Notes: generated by a model from the sequence alone, not told the origin. A DNA stretch of 64,000 nucleotides from Thermanaerothrix sp034436175 (GCA_964427505.1 CAYRUO010000001.1:1-64000), one strand, 5' to 3'. Counted from the first letter of the stretch, positions 25,744 through 34,047 are shown. Translations and numbers: made by a program.

Positions 25744-26525
25744 GCGCGATCCTGCTGGAAGACGCCATTGTGCATTATGAAGTCCTGGGGCGAGGGCGCC
25801 CGGTCATCTTCTTGCATGGCTGGGTGGGATCATGGCGCTATTGGATTCCGATGATGCAAGCAGTTTCATTGAATTATCGCGCCTATGCGCTGGATTTATG
25901 GGGTTTTGGGGATACGGCTAAGAACCGGCGCTATCGTTTGGACGATCAGGTTGAGCTCTTGGTTGCCTTTATGGAGAAAATCGGGATCCTCAAGATTGCG
26001 ATCATCGGACATGGGCTGGGGGCTTTGGTCGGGATGCGCTTTGCCGCGCGCTATCCTGAGGCCGTGGATCGCCTCATGGCGGTGAGCCTGCCGCTGGGTC
26101 GGGAGCAGGTCAGTCACCGTCTGCGGAACACCAGCCCGGATGACTTGGCGCACTGGCTGCTTAGCGGTTCCCCCCTTACCGAGCCTGTCCTAACGGATGC
26201 GATTAAGACCGATCCTCAAGCCGTGCTCACCTCGCTGGATGACTTGCGAGAGTTAAATTTGGTGGGGTTATGGCAGGGTTTCCGTTTGCCTTGCTTGCTG
26301 GTTTATGGGCTGGATGATCCTTTAATCGAGCCGGCTTCAAACGAACAGGTTGCTACGATGCCTGAGAGCATGCACCTGGTTTATTTCGAGAATGCGGGAC
26401 ATTTTCCGATGCTGGATGATAGCAGTAAATTCAACCGCTTGACCAATGACTTTTTAGCCCTCCCGTCGGGGGAAAGCCCACGCCAGTTACAACTTAAAGA
26501 GGAGTGGAAGCGGCGCGTGCGCTGA
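25740..26525 (+). CDS. Alpha/beta hydrolase-fold protein lacking the nucleophile
   Basis: The 261-residue protein follows the alpha/beta hydrolase fold throughout: oxyanion region VIFLHGWVGSWRYW, nucleophile elbow IIGHGLGALVG, acid YGLDDPLIEP and histidine ENAGHFPML (His221). The elbow reads G-H-G-L-G, so the expected Ser, Cys or Asp is Gly92 (codon GGG at 26013-26015). Family knowledge says hydrolysis should fail without it, while Asp and His remain. Translational coupling to the REC gene (ATGA, 25740-25743) suggests a signalling or ligand-binding job, comparable in idea to RsbQ, which works with a stress-signalling phosphatase. The ligand is unknown. Confidence 0.8.
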   Translation: MSAILLEDAIVHYEVLGRGRPVIFLHGWVGSWRYWIPMMQAVSLNYRAYALDLWGFGDTAKNRRYRLDDQVELLVAFMEKIGILKIAIIGHGLGALVGMRFAARYPEAVDRLMAVSLPLGREQVSHRLRNTSPDDLAHWLLSGSPLTEPVLTDAIKTDPQAVLTSLDDLRELNLVGLWQGFRLPCLLVYGLDDPLIEPASNEQVATMPESMHLVYFENAGHFPMLDDSSKFNRLTNDFLALPSGESPRQLQLKEEWKRRVR

Positions 26526-26592
26526 AAAGCGCCTTGGTTGCAACGCGATATCCTAGGGTTGTCGAACATCTTTTTGAATTTCGGGTAGCGCA

Positions 26593-27918
26593 ATGACCAT
26601 AACGGCACTACGTCACCGAATCCGCGTGCAGCGGGTTTTTTATCGCACGTTTCGGGCCTTACGCCATCGGAACTATCGGCTCTGGTTTGCCGGGCAATCT
26701 ATCTCGTTGATCGGCACCTGGATGCAGTCAGTTGCTCAGCAGGTGCTGGTGTATCGTTTGACCGGGTCGGCGGCGGCGCTGGGGATGGTCAATTTCGTTG
26801 CCCTGATTCCGTTGGTACCCTTTTCACTTTGGGGTGGGGCAGTGGCCGATCGCTGGCCCAAGCGCCAGGTGGTATTGATGGCACAAATCGTGATGATGGT
26901 GCAAGCGTTCATCCTGGCCGGGCTGACCTGGAGCGGTTGGGTTCGTATTGGGCATGTGTATGTGTTGGCTTTTATCCTGGGCGCTGCCAACGCCGTGGAT
27001 ATGCCGGCGCGCCAAGCGATGACGGTGGAATTGGTGGAAGGCAAAGAAGATCTTACCAATGCCATTGGCTTGAATTCAGCCATGTTCAACCTAGCCCGCG
27101 CAGTCGGTCCGGCCCTGGCGGGTGGCTTGGTGGCGACGACGGGTGAGGCAGCCGCATTTTTGATTAATGCGTTGACGTTTGTGGCGGTCATCGCCAGTTT
27201 GCTGGCCATGCGGAATTTGCCTTTCCCAGAAGCCGATCCCTCTGGTATGCGGGATGGAGCGTACTTGTGGCAAGGCCTGCGCTTTGCCTTGGGTCAGGAA
27301 GTACCTCGTTTACTCATCGCTATTGTGGCGTTGAGTGCGTTGCTCTCCATGCCCTATACCACCTTGATGCCGGTTTTTGCCCAACGAGTCCTGTGGGAGA
27401 GCGCTCGCCCGGTTGTAGCAGCCCTGTGTGAAGGGCCTCTGAATGCCTTTTCATGCCGCGCACCTGAAGCGTTACCGCTGGGGTTGCTGTTGACGGCTGT
27501 GGGCGTGGGGGCGGTGCTGGCGGCGCTGACAGTTTCATCGTTCCCGGCGCGCACCCGGCGGGGTGTGTGGTTAACCTTAGGCAGTTTGGGCTTCCCGGGC
27601 ATGTTGATCGCTTTTGCTCTTTCGCGGTCGTTTTTGCTCTCATTGGGTTTGATGTTTTTGGCCGGGTGGTTCTTTGTCCTTCAGAACGCATTGGCAAATA
27701 CTTTGCTTCAGTTGCATACCCCAGATGCTTATCGTGGGCGGGTGATGGCAGTTTATTCGATGACCGTTCAAGGGATGATGCGTTTGGGCGGCTTGCAGGC
27801 CGGATTGATGGCAGATCGCGTCGGTGCTCCCGCCGCAATTGGGATTGGGGCGTTGGTTTCACTGCTGTTTAGTGGGCTGGTGGCCTTATACCGCCCGACG
27901 CTGCGGCGGTTGAGGTGA
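26593..27918 (+). CDS. MFS transporter (MFS_3/enterobactin-exporter-like)
   Basis: The 441-residue integral membrane protein has about 12 helices and the family start FRALRHRNYRLWFAGQSISL with IGTWMQSVAQQVLVYRLTGS. The loop motif after helix 2 is WGGAVADRWPKRQVV. Related proteins export siderophores, drugs or other small molecules. The loop between helices 7 and 8 is longer than usual by about 20 residues and contains two cysteines (CEGPLNAFSC). The gene lies 68 bases after the signalling operon without a clear promoter or ribosome site, and runs into the convergent HDAC-like gene with two bases between. Confidence 0.8.
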   Translation: MTITALRHRIRVQRVFYRTFRALRHRNYRLWFAGQSISLIGTWMQSVAQQVLVYRLTGSAAALGMVNFVALIPLVPFSLWGGAVADRWPKRQVVLMAQIVMMVQAFILAGLTWSGWVRIGHVYVLAFILGAANAVDMPARQAMTVELVEGKEDLTNAIGLNSAMFNLARAVGPALAGGLVATTGEAAAFLINALTFVAVIASLLAMRNLPFPEADPSGMRDGAYLWQGLRFALGQEVPRLLIAIVALSALLSMPYTTLMPVFAQRVLWESARPVVAALCEGPLNAFSCRAPEALPLGLLLTAVGVGAVLAALTVSSFPARTRRGVWLTLGSLGFPGMLIAFALSRSFLLSLGLMFLAGWFFVLQNALANTLLQLHTPDAYRGRVMAVYSMTVQGMMRLGGLQAGLMADRVGAPAAIGIGALVSLLFSGLVALYRPTLRRLR

Positions 27919-27920
27919 CC

Positions 27921-28823
27921 TTAGGGTGTGCCCATAATGTCGAGCGCCAGGATATACGTTTGGAGATGGGCTTCTACCGTGAGGTCAATCGGCTGCGCAT
28001 AGCCGCCGGCCATAACCAGGACGATCGGGATGGCGTGGGCGGCGCAGGCTTCTAACACCATGCGGTCGCGTTGGGCTAATCCTTCCAGACTTAAGTCCAA
28101 TCGTCCCAGGCGATCGGCGGCGAGAGGGTCCGCGCCGGCGAGGTAGAGCACGATTTGAGGGTGAAAGTCCAGCACGGCGCTTAAGCCCTCGCGCAATGCA
28201 GTCAGGTAGGTGGTATCATCGCAGTGATCGGGTAAACCGATATCGAGGGTAGAGGGTACCTTGCGGAAAGGGTAGTTCTTTTCCCCGTGCAGGCTGAGGG
28301 TAAAGATGTCAGGATATCGCCCCAGGATGGCTGCCGTGCCATTTCCTTGATGCACGTCCAAATCCACCACGGCAATCCGTTGCACCCATCCGTGTTCGAG
28401 CAAAGCCAGGGCTGTCACCGCCACGTCATTAAACACGCAAAACCCCATCCCCTGGTCGGCCAGGGCGTGGTGGGTGCCGCCGGCTAGGTTTCCACTGATC
28501 CCATCGTGCAAGGCATTTTGGGCCGCTTGCCAGGTGCCGCCGACGCTCATTAGCGAGCGCTGAGCCAGTTCGGGACTCCATGGCAGCCCAATTTGCCGCT
28601 CGATTTGGGGAGAGAGATTACCTTCTAATACGGCTTGGATATAGGACGGCGTATGGGCTAAAGCCAGCAGGTCCAGCGGAATCGGTTCCGCCGGATGGCA
28701 CGCCGCGGCGGTTAAAACACCTCGCTGAAGCAGGGCTTGGTGCAACAGTCGGTATTTTTGTGCCGGAAAGCGGTGCCCTGGCGGGAGGGGAAACTCGCAG
28801 TGGTCTGAATAGAATACGTGCAT
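27921..28823 (-). CDS. Histone deacetylase / acetylpolyamine amidohydrolase family protein
   Basis: The 300-residue enzyme has the arginase/deacetylase fold with zinc ligands Asp and His in VDLDVHQGNGTAAI and Asp in LAGADPLAADRLG, the paired histidines AGGTHHAL, and YAQP near the end. The fixed Tyr of classical HDACs seems replaced within AGGYAQP (Tyr present). Bacterial members remove acetyl groups from polyamines, acetoin-pathway substrates or proteins. AAGGG lies six bases before ATG 28823, and TATAAT on the minus strand (28855-28860) makes a plausible -10. No related enzyme is adjacent, so the substrate is open. Confidence 0.85.
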   Translation of the reverse strand: MHVFYSDHCEFPLPPGHRFPAQKYRLLHQALLQRGVLTAAACHPAEPIPLDLLALAHTPSYIQAVLEGNLSPQIERQIGLPWSPELAQRSLMSVGGTWQAAQNALHDGISGNLAGGTHHALADQGMGFCVFNDVAVTALALLEHGWVQRIAVVDLDVHQGNGTAAILGRYPDIFTLSLHGEKNYPFRKVPSTLDIGLPDHCDDTTYLTALREGLSAVLDFHPQIVLYLAGADPLAADRLGRLDLSLEGLAQRDRMVLEACAAHAIPIVLVMAGGYAQPIDLTVEAHLQTYILALDIMGTP

Positions 28824-28909
28824 AATTAACCCTTGGCAGCCATAACCGGAAAGGATTATAGTTACTTCAACGGCAAACGTCTATCCCAATTGATGGAGGT
28901 ATCCAACCG

Positions 28910-29227
28910 ATGGAGAAGCGTTTTGGGGCTCTACGTGTCATTGGTATTATTTTCAAGGTTCTAGGTGTCATCGTTTTTCTGGTAGCCCTGATTGCAGCCG
29001 TAGCGGCATTGGTTGGCGGGGCGGCTCGCATGGTCGGCCCAGGTGATTGGCGGTTTATGATGCGCGGCTTGGGAGTGTTGAGCGGCTTGTGGATTTTGTT
29101 GTGGGGCGCGATCAGTGCGGTGTTTCTCTACGGCGTTGGAGAGGTGCTGGATCTACTGATCGCGGTGGAAGAAAACACCCGCGCTACTCGCCTCTTGCTC
29201 GAGCGTGAGCGCGGGAATGTCCCTTAG
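28910..29227 (+). CDS. Small membrane protein, unknown function
   Basis: The 105-residue protein has two clear membrane helices (~10-38, IIFKVLGVIVFLVALIAAVA; ~55-80, GVLSGLWILLWGAISAVFLY) and a charged, amphipathic C-terminal tail (AVEENTRATRLLLERERG). I do not recognise the family. GGAGGT lies nine bases before ATG 28910. It is divergent from the deacetylase and convergent with hemerythrin, so it stands alone. Confidence 0.6.
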   Translation: MEKRFGALRVIGIIFKVLGVIVFLVALIAAVAALVGGAARMVGPGDWRFMMRGLGVLSGLWILLWGAISAVFLYGVGEVLDLLIAVEENTRATRLLLERERGNVP

Positions 29228-29263
29228 AACGGTCCCGGTTAAATGGTCCCAAACCGAATGGGT

Positions 29264-29296
29264 CCAAGGGCGTGTGATATTAGCGCACGCCTTTGG
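29264..29296. terminator. Possible hairpin between membrane protein and hemerythrin genes
   Basis: An 11-bp stem with one wobble (29264-29274 with 29286-29296) spans the hemerythrin stop codon. There is no T-tract on either side, so termination is only possible, not shown. Confidence 0.35.
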
Positions 29297-29681
29297 CGTT
29301 TAAGAATTGCCCATATCGTTTATCACTGTCGTAGATGTGGTTTCGCAGCCAATCCTTAAGGAAGTTCATGACCGTGATGGAGAGGGCAATCTGGCCGTTG
29401 CGGTACTTTTCCCGTAACTCCAGCACCTGCTGGGTCAATTCTTCATGTTGCTGACGGTGGATTGCGTAATCAGGGTAGCCGTATCGCCCCATAAGCGCTT
29501 CTTCGGAGGCAAAATGGGTGCGGGTGTAGTCCACCAGTTCATCGAAAATGTCATTGAGAACGGCGCGGCCTTGGCCGGTGCTCATCGCCTCGTAAAGTTT
29601 TTGGGCAATGGCAAACAGGCGCTTGTGTTGCTCATCATACTGTTCCACACCGATGCTGTAGATGGGATTCCATTCAAACAT
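29280..29681 (-). CDS. Bacteriohemerythrin
   Basis: The 133-residue protein is a four-helix hemerythrin domain. The diiron ligands are visible: VEQYDEQHKRLF (His, helix 1), YTRTHFASEEALM (HxxxE), AIHRQQHEEL (two His) and LRNHIYDSDKRY (HxxxD). It binds O2 reversibly or senses it, and may buffer oxygen or deliver it. GGGAGAG precedes ATG 29681. It is a single gene downstream of the PlsY-DegV operon on the same strand, 88 bases away. Confidence 0.92.
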   Translation of the reverse strand: MFEWNPIYSIGVEQYDEQHKRLFAIAQKLYEAMSTGQGRAVLNDIFDELVDYTRTHFASEEALMGRYGYPDYAIHRQQHEELTQQVLELREKYRNGQIALSITVMNFLKDWLRNHIYDSDKRYGQFLNAKGVR

Positions 29682-29768
29682 TATCTTGCTCTCCCTGAAT
29701 CCTATATCCTCATTGAAAATTATCCACGATCTTTGCTTGGATTTCCATAAAACCGAGGTTAATTTGCC

Positions 29769-31247
29769 CTATTTGCCCTCTTGCCACCAGGCGGCGCCCA
29801 GAACCCCCGGCCCGGCATGGGCGCCGATTACCGGTGTGAGTTCGGTAAGATAGTGCTCATATGGCTGGAGCAGTTCAACTAGATGCTGGTAGAGTTCCTG
29901 CCCTTCTTCGGCTGCGTCTGCATGAAAGCAGATGAGAGCCCTGATTTTCCCGCTCAGGTGTTTTTGCAACCATTCCGTCATGCGTTGGATGGCTTTGCGG
30001 CGGGTGCGTTCGACGCTCTCCAAGCGGATATGTCCCTGGTGGAGCGAAAGCACCGGGTATAAGCGAAGCGCAGATTCTAAAAGGGGGGTGATGGCGCTGA
30101 CCCGGCCGCTGTGGGCGATAAAGTTGAGGGTATCCAGGACGCCGATGATCCCTATACGGGGGATCAGGGCGGGCAGGGAGTCAGTAATTTGCTCGGCGCT
30201 GGCACCACCCGCTGCCATGCGCGCAGCGGCCAGGGCTAACAACCCCTGCGCCGGGCCGGCCAAGCGGGTATCCACCACTCGTACCTGCAGTCCTTCTTCG
30301 GCTGCCATTTGTGCCGCCAGGTTAGCGCTGAAGAAACACTGGGTGAGTTCTGCTGGCGGCGTCAGGATCAGGGCAGTTTGGCCTGAGCCAATTGCCTGAC
30401 GAATGGCTTGCAGATACTCCCCAGGCGCTGGGGCAGAGGTTTTGGGAAGTAGATTGTTGTTGCGCAACTGCTGATAATACTCCCGCGCATTGATATCCAA
30501 GCCATCGCGGGCAACCCCTTGGGGCAAGATGAGTGCCATGGGCAAGATGCGGATGCCCTCACGTCGGCAAAGGTCAGAGGGCAGAGAAGCCACGCTGTCG
30601 GTGAGCACTACGGTTGTGGGCCGGGGGAGAGGGGTGACGCGAGGGTGAAGCAGTTCATAGAGCAAGCGGCGCGCGTTGCGGGTTTGTTGCCAACGGGTTA
30701 GGACTTCAGGCAGGGAACACACGGCAGTGGTGAAGGCAAGGATCATTGGGGCGGCGATGATCCAGGGATCATAACCATCCCAATAGATGAGTAGCATGAG
30801 CACCGGAAAAGCCAGCAGGGTGGCGAGGATGCCACTGCCCCCGCTACCCAAGTAGATCATTCCGTAAAGCGGAAGCGCCATCAAAGTTTGCCGTGGGGTG
30901 AGGGCAAGTAGTACCCCAAGTGTGGTTGCCAGTCCACGCCCACCGCGGAAGCGAAAGTAGAGAGGGAAGCGGTGGCCCAAAACGGCCGCAACGCCGGCCA
31001 GTACCGTACATACCTCGGGGGCACGCAAAGCGTGTGCCACCAGGATGGCGAGACTGCCTTTGGCAATGTCCACAATGGCTACGAACGCAGCCGGTTTAAC
31101 CCCCAGGTGACGGGCGACATTGGCGGTGCCGGCGTTGGCGTCTCCCAGGGTGCGAATATCTCGCCCGCTCCACCAGCGACTGACCAAAATAGCCCCCGAA
31201 AATGAGCCGATCAGGTATCCGGCAAGCACCACCCACACGCAGGTCAT
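29769..31247 (-). CDS. Fusion of PlsY (acyl-phosphate:G3P acyltransferase) and DegV (fatty-acid-binding) domains
   Basis: Residues 1-205 are PlsY: a membrane protein with all three catalytic motifs, RDIRTLGDANAGTANVAR (residues 29-46), VDIAKG (59-64) and GHRFPLYFRFRGGRG (91-105). PlsY moves an acyl group from acyl-phosphate to glycerol-3-phosphate, starting phospholipid synthesis. Residues ~211-490 are a DegV/FakB domain: VVLTDSVASLP, KTSAPAPGEY (Thr270), VVDTRLAGPAQG, LNFIAHSGRVS and VIGAHAGPGVLG. FakB holds a fatty acid while a kinase makes acyl-phosphate, the PlsY substrate. Fusion puts donor carrier and acceptor enzyme in one chain. The loop usually reading LSGT is ELTQC. The ATG overlaps the upstream VOC gene by four bases. 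Confidence 0.9.
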   Translation of the reverse strand: MTCVWVVLAGYLIGSFSGAILVSRWWSGRDIRTLGDANAGTANVARHLGVKPAAFVAIVDIAKGSLAILVAHALRAPEVCTVLAGVAAVLGHRFPLYFRFRGGRGLATTLGVLLALTPRQTLMALPLYGMIYLGSGGSGILATLLAFPVLMLLIYWDGYDPWIIAAPMILAFTTAVCSLPEVLTRWQQTRNARRLLYELLHPRVTPLPRPTTVVLTDSVASLPSDLCRREGIRILPMALILPQGVARDGLDINAREYYQQLRNNNLLPKTSAPAPGEYLQAIRQAIGSGQTALILTPPAELTQCFFSANLAAQMAAEEGLQVRVVDTRLAGPAQGLLALAAARMAAGGASAEQITDSLPALIPRIGIIGVLDTLNFIAHSGRVSAITPLLESALRLYPVLSLHQGHIRLESVERTRRKAIQRMTEWLQKHLSGKIRALICFHADAAEEGQELYQHLVELLQPYEHYLTELTPVIGAHAGPGVLGAAWWQEGK

Positions 31248-31669
31248 TGTCCTTCCCCTTCACGATTGGGCGGGATTGTCATTGGTTTCAACCGCACGGC
31301 GATTTTACTTGGGGGGTGGTACCAGCAATCACCCCCTTCATTCTCTTCTAAATTATTATAGCCGTTGCGGCGCAGGTGGGTTCGGGCGAGTTCGATGTCC
31401 GGGACTTCAAATGTGAGTTCGATGTCGGCTTGGGATGAGATTGCGGCATCTTGCAGGATCAACTCCAAGCCTTCGCCGAGAGAGAGTGCAACCTCTTGGT
31501 CTGAATGGGTGGAGGTCAGTGGCAGCCCCAACCCTTCGGTGAAAAGAGCGCGTTGCATGGGCAGGTTTTCCACCCGCAGGCGGATGCCTCGCAACCACCC
31601 GCGGGTGGAAGGGGTAGAGAGGCTGAATAATCGGCGAAGCCAGCGGTAACCTAGGAAACCGGGCGTCAT
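31244..31669 (-). CDS. VOC (glyoxalase/bleomycin-resistance) fold protein
   Basis: The 141-residue product has an N-terminal extension of ~25 residues (LGYRWLRRLFSLSTPSTRGW) and one VOC-like half-barrel pair: IRLRVENLPMQRALFTEGLG, VALSLGEGLELILQDA, and FEVPDIELARTHLRRNGYN. Metal ligands normally found as His and Glu are not all evident, so it may not be a standard glyoxalase. Both ends overlap neighbours by four bases (31666-31669 and 31244-31247), which ties it firmly to the radical SAM and PlsY-DegV genes. Its role in that unit is unknown. Confidence 0.65.
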   Translation of the reverse strand: MTPGFLGYRWLRRLFSLSTPSTRGWLRGIRLRVENLPMQRALFTEGLGLPLTSTHSDQEVALSLGEGLELILQDAAISSQADIELTFEVPDIELARTHLRRNGYNNLEENEGGDCWYHPPSKIAVRLKPMTIPPNREGEGQ

Positions 31670-33195
31670 GGGGTTGACATTACCTCTGGGACTTGGGGTT
31701 GAGTGTTGAGGATATCCTCAAATTCGGGTGCGCGGCCTTCAATGTAGGTGTTTTGCCAGACGCGATCGGCCAATTCCTGATATGTTCGGGCGTAGTTCAT
31801 CAAACCTTCCGCGTAGGATGGGTCGAGTAGAGCAGCGCGAGCGTTCTCATCGCTGGGTTCAGGTTCATGTTCTTTGATGAGCCGCCGCAGAACATCGTGG
31901 TGGTCGCGGATTAAGCACGGGGCAAGCAGATTTTGGTGTTGGTAACTGGTTTGCCAGCGCCGGATGCCGGCAAAGAACGGTTCACGATACACGTCATTTA
32001 GGTTGCCACCGCGGGCGTAAACATCTTTGATGTTAGTCGCAGCATAGGGCACAAACACACACGGGCTGACGTTGCCGTTCCAATCCACGTAGAAATATCC
32101 ACCCTTGCCGTAACCTCCCGCGGAGATGCACCCCCCAACCAAGGTGCCGTGGTTCCAGAAGTCGGCTAAGAGGATGCGTTTTTCGCGAATGAGGCGCCAG
32201 GATTGCCGCCACATCCACAATCGTTGTTGGGGCGTGGGCATTAAGTCCAGGGTGAAGGAACGCCCGATTGGCATGTATTGGAAAATCCAGCCATAGAGCG
32301 CATGTCGCTCAAAGAAGATGTAATCAATGAATTCTTCCGAGAGGATGATTTCGGCGTTGTGACGCGTCGCCGTGAGCGAAACGCCAAATGGAACGCCAGC
32401 CTGAAAGAGGCGATCCATGGCCGCCATGACTTTGTCAAAGACCCCATGACCACGCCGTTGATCGGTCTGCTCACGCCAGCCTTCTAGCGAGATAGCGGGG
32501 GTAAGGTTACCCAATTCGCTCAGGCGTTGGGCAACCTCATCGGTGATCAACGTGCCGTTGGTGTACATCAGAAAGAAGGTATTGGGATGGGCGGCAGCCA
32601 AATCCAGGATGGTCTTACCCTGGGAGCGGTATGCCAAGGGTTCGCCGCCGCTGATCACAATGAACTGCGACCCCCACAGCGTTTCGGCTTCGGTGACCAG
32701 GCGATCTACAATCTCCCATTCCAGTTTCTGGGAATTAGCCCCCGAATCGGCATAACACCCCACGCAACGCAGATTGCAGCCTTTAAAGGGGCTGATGGTG
32801 AGAAACGAGGGTTGGTCGTAACCATATTGGGTCCGGAAGGCTTCTGCCGCTTCGCGGCGGCGTTGCTTTTCAAGAAACAGGTCCCGGATTAGGGTATTAA
32901 ACAACCCCTGCAGCCAGGGCTTGGAAAGGCGGTACTCGGTGAGTGCGCGCTCTGCAACCCGCAGAAGGGATAGGGCAAAGGCTTCTTGATCGGCGATCAG
33001 GCCGGGCAAGTCATTTCCGGCCCGTCGTTGGGCGTCAAATTGTTCATGGATCTGACGTTCGATAGAACGCACAATCCATTGGCGGGTGGTTTGACTGCGG
33101 ACCAGCAAGGGGGCTAATTCCACCACCCGATTGGTTAACAAGCCGAGGTAGCGCGAAGGCGCGTAGGAAGGCGCCATCAAGGTCTTTGTTGTCAT
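31666..33195 (-). CDS. Radical SAM protein with SPASM-like C-terminal cysteines
   Basis: The 509-residue protein has a ~130-residue N-terminal helical region, then a radical SAM barrel starting at ISPFKGCNLRCVGCYADSG, where three cysteines in CxxxCxxC bind the 4Fe-4S cluster. SAM-binding landmarks follow (VISGGEPL, MYTNGTLIT, ISLEGWREQTD). Near the C-terminus, GGCISAGG, NVSPCVFVPY and LLAPCLIRDH supply further cysteines, as in SPASM or twitch domains that hold an auxiliary cluster. The substrate is unknown. It opens a coupled operon with a VOC protein and a PlsY-DegV fusion, hinting at lipid or fatty acid chemistry. AGAGGTGAT lies before ATG 33195. Confidence 0.85.
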   Translation of the reverse strand: MTTKTLMAPSYAPSRYLGLLTNRVVELAPLLVRSQTTRQWIVRSIERQIHEQFDAQRRAGNDLPGLIADQEAFALSLLRVAERALTEYRLSKPWLQGLFNTLIRDLFLEKQRRREAAEAFRTQYGYDQPSFLTISPFKGCNLRCVGCYADSGANSQKLEWEIVDRLVTEAETLWGSQFIVISGGEPLAYRSQGKTILDLAAAHPNTFFLMYTNGTLITDEVAQRLSELGNLTPAISLEGWREQTDQRRGHGVFDKVMAAMDRLFQAGVPFGVSLTATRHNAEIILSEEFIDYIFFERHALYGWIFQYMPIGRSFTLDLMPTPQQRLWMWRQSWRLIREKRILLADFWNHGTLVGGCISAGGYGKGGYFYVDWNGNVSPCVFVPYAATNIKDVYARGGNLNDVYREPFFAGIRRWQTSYQHQNLLAPCLIRDHHDVLRRLIKEHEPEPSDENARAALLDPSYAEGLMNYARTYQELADRVWQNTYIEGRAPEFEDILNTQPQVPEVMSTP

Positions 33196-33234
33196 AGATC
33201 ACCTCTGCTGATATTCAAATGATTTCAAAATAAA

Positions 33235-33262
33235 AATACCCCCACCTTTGGGTGGAGGTATT
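33235..33262 (-). terminator. Terminator of the lipoprotein gene, just ahead of the radical SAM operon
   Basis: A 12-bp stem with one mismatch (33235-33246 with 33251-33262) and 4-nt loop. Read on the minus strand it is followed by a T-rich tract (TTTTTATTTT), a textbook intrinsic terminator. Confidence 0.8.
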
Positions 33263-33301
33263 GAGTCAAAAGTGTTATTTCGGTGTTAATGGCCGATTGG
33301 G

Positions 33302-33967
33302 TTAGGGCTTATACACCACAAAGTTATCGAAGAGGATCTCAACCCCCGGCTCGGTATATGTGCCTGCCGTTAGGCCGATATCACCTTCTTGAAAGGTGTC
33401 ATCGTTAACCGTGCGCAAGAGAACGCCATTCGCATAAAGGCTCAGGGTGTTGCCTGCGCAATCGGCTCGAATGTGGTTGGTGGTCGTTCCCTGCCGAATG
33501 GCGGTATGGGATTCTAGGTTCTCAGCCCCAATGACCTGTGTTTCACCGTTAACCTTTTTGCCGATGCCGAAATAACCGTCGCTGCTGATAAGAAAGAAGT
33601 AGAAGTTCTGGGTGTCCACATAACGGCAAAGAACACCAAAGTCGTTATCATCTGGTCCGGCGACCTTGGCGGCGTCCACTTCGATCCGCACGTCTGTGAA
33701 ATTCCGACCGGGATTCGCCCATACCTCTAGGTTAGGCGTTTCCACGCGAATGCGGTAGGCGCCATCACCGGTGTAATCGGTCTCTCCGTCGCTGTCTTGG
33801 CGACGATCCCACCCGCTTTCGGGGTTGGAAAAATCATCCTGGAACAGGATTTCGACCTGCGGTGTAGCCGTAGGAGCGGTTTGACTTGGGAGTCCACAGG
33901 CCAGCGCAGGTAATGTGAGGATAATCAACCCTAGAGCCAGAATCCATAAAGAACCGCGTTTGATCAC
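33302..33967 (-). CDS. Lipoprotein with LamG/concanavalin-like domain
   Basis: The 221-residue protein has a lipobox signal (LGLIILTLPALACGLPS) and a short Thr/Pro spacer. A ~180-residue jelly-roll-like domain follows: LFQDDFSNPESGWDRRQD, DGAYRIRVETPNLEVW, DFGVLCRYVDTQNFYFF and VEILFDNFVVYKP. It resembles the concanavalin-like domains of DUF1080/LamG proteins, which often bind sugars. I chose GTG 33967, with GGAGG eight bases before it, over a longer frame to 34054 that would overlap the divergent Fur promoter region. It is a single gene between two transcription signals. Confidence 0.7.
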   Translation of the reverse strand: MIKRGSLWILALGLIILTLPALACGLPSQTAPTATPQVEILFQDDFSNPESGWDRRQDSDGETDYTGDGAYRIRVETPNLEVWANPGRNFTDVRIEVDAAKVAGPDDNDFGVLCRYVDTQNFYFFLISSDGYFGIGKKVNGETQVIGAENLESHTAIRQGTTTNHIRADCAGNTLSLYANGVLLRTVNDDTFQEGDIGLTAGTYTEPGVEILFDNFVVYKP

Positions 33968-34047
33968 GAGGAATACCTCCTTTGGCGTTAAAACTTGACT
34001 TATTCTAGCATCATAGACAATTTCCGGGAAAGGGAGGGGGTTGGGGA

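Noticed and set aside
29769..31247. Two adjacent genes merged by a missed stop instead of a true fusion
   Set aside because: The frame is continuous, the linker is short and plausible (HPRVTPLPRP), and there is no internal ribosome site or ATG at the DegV start.
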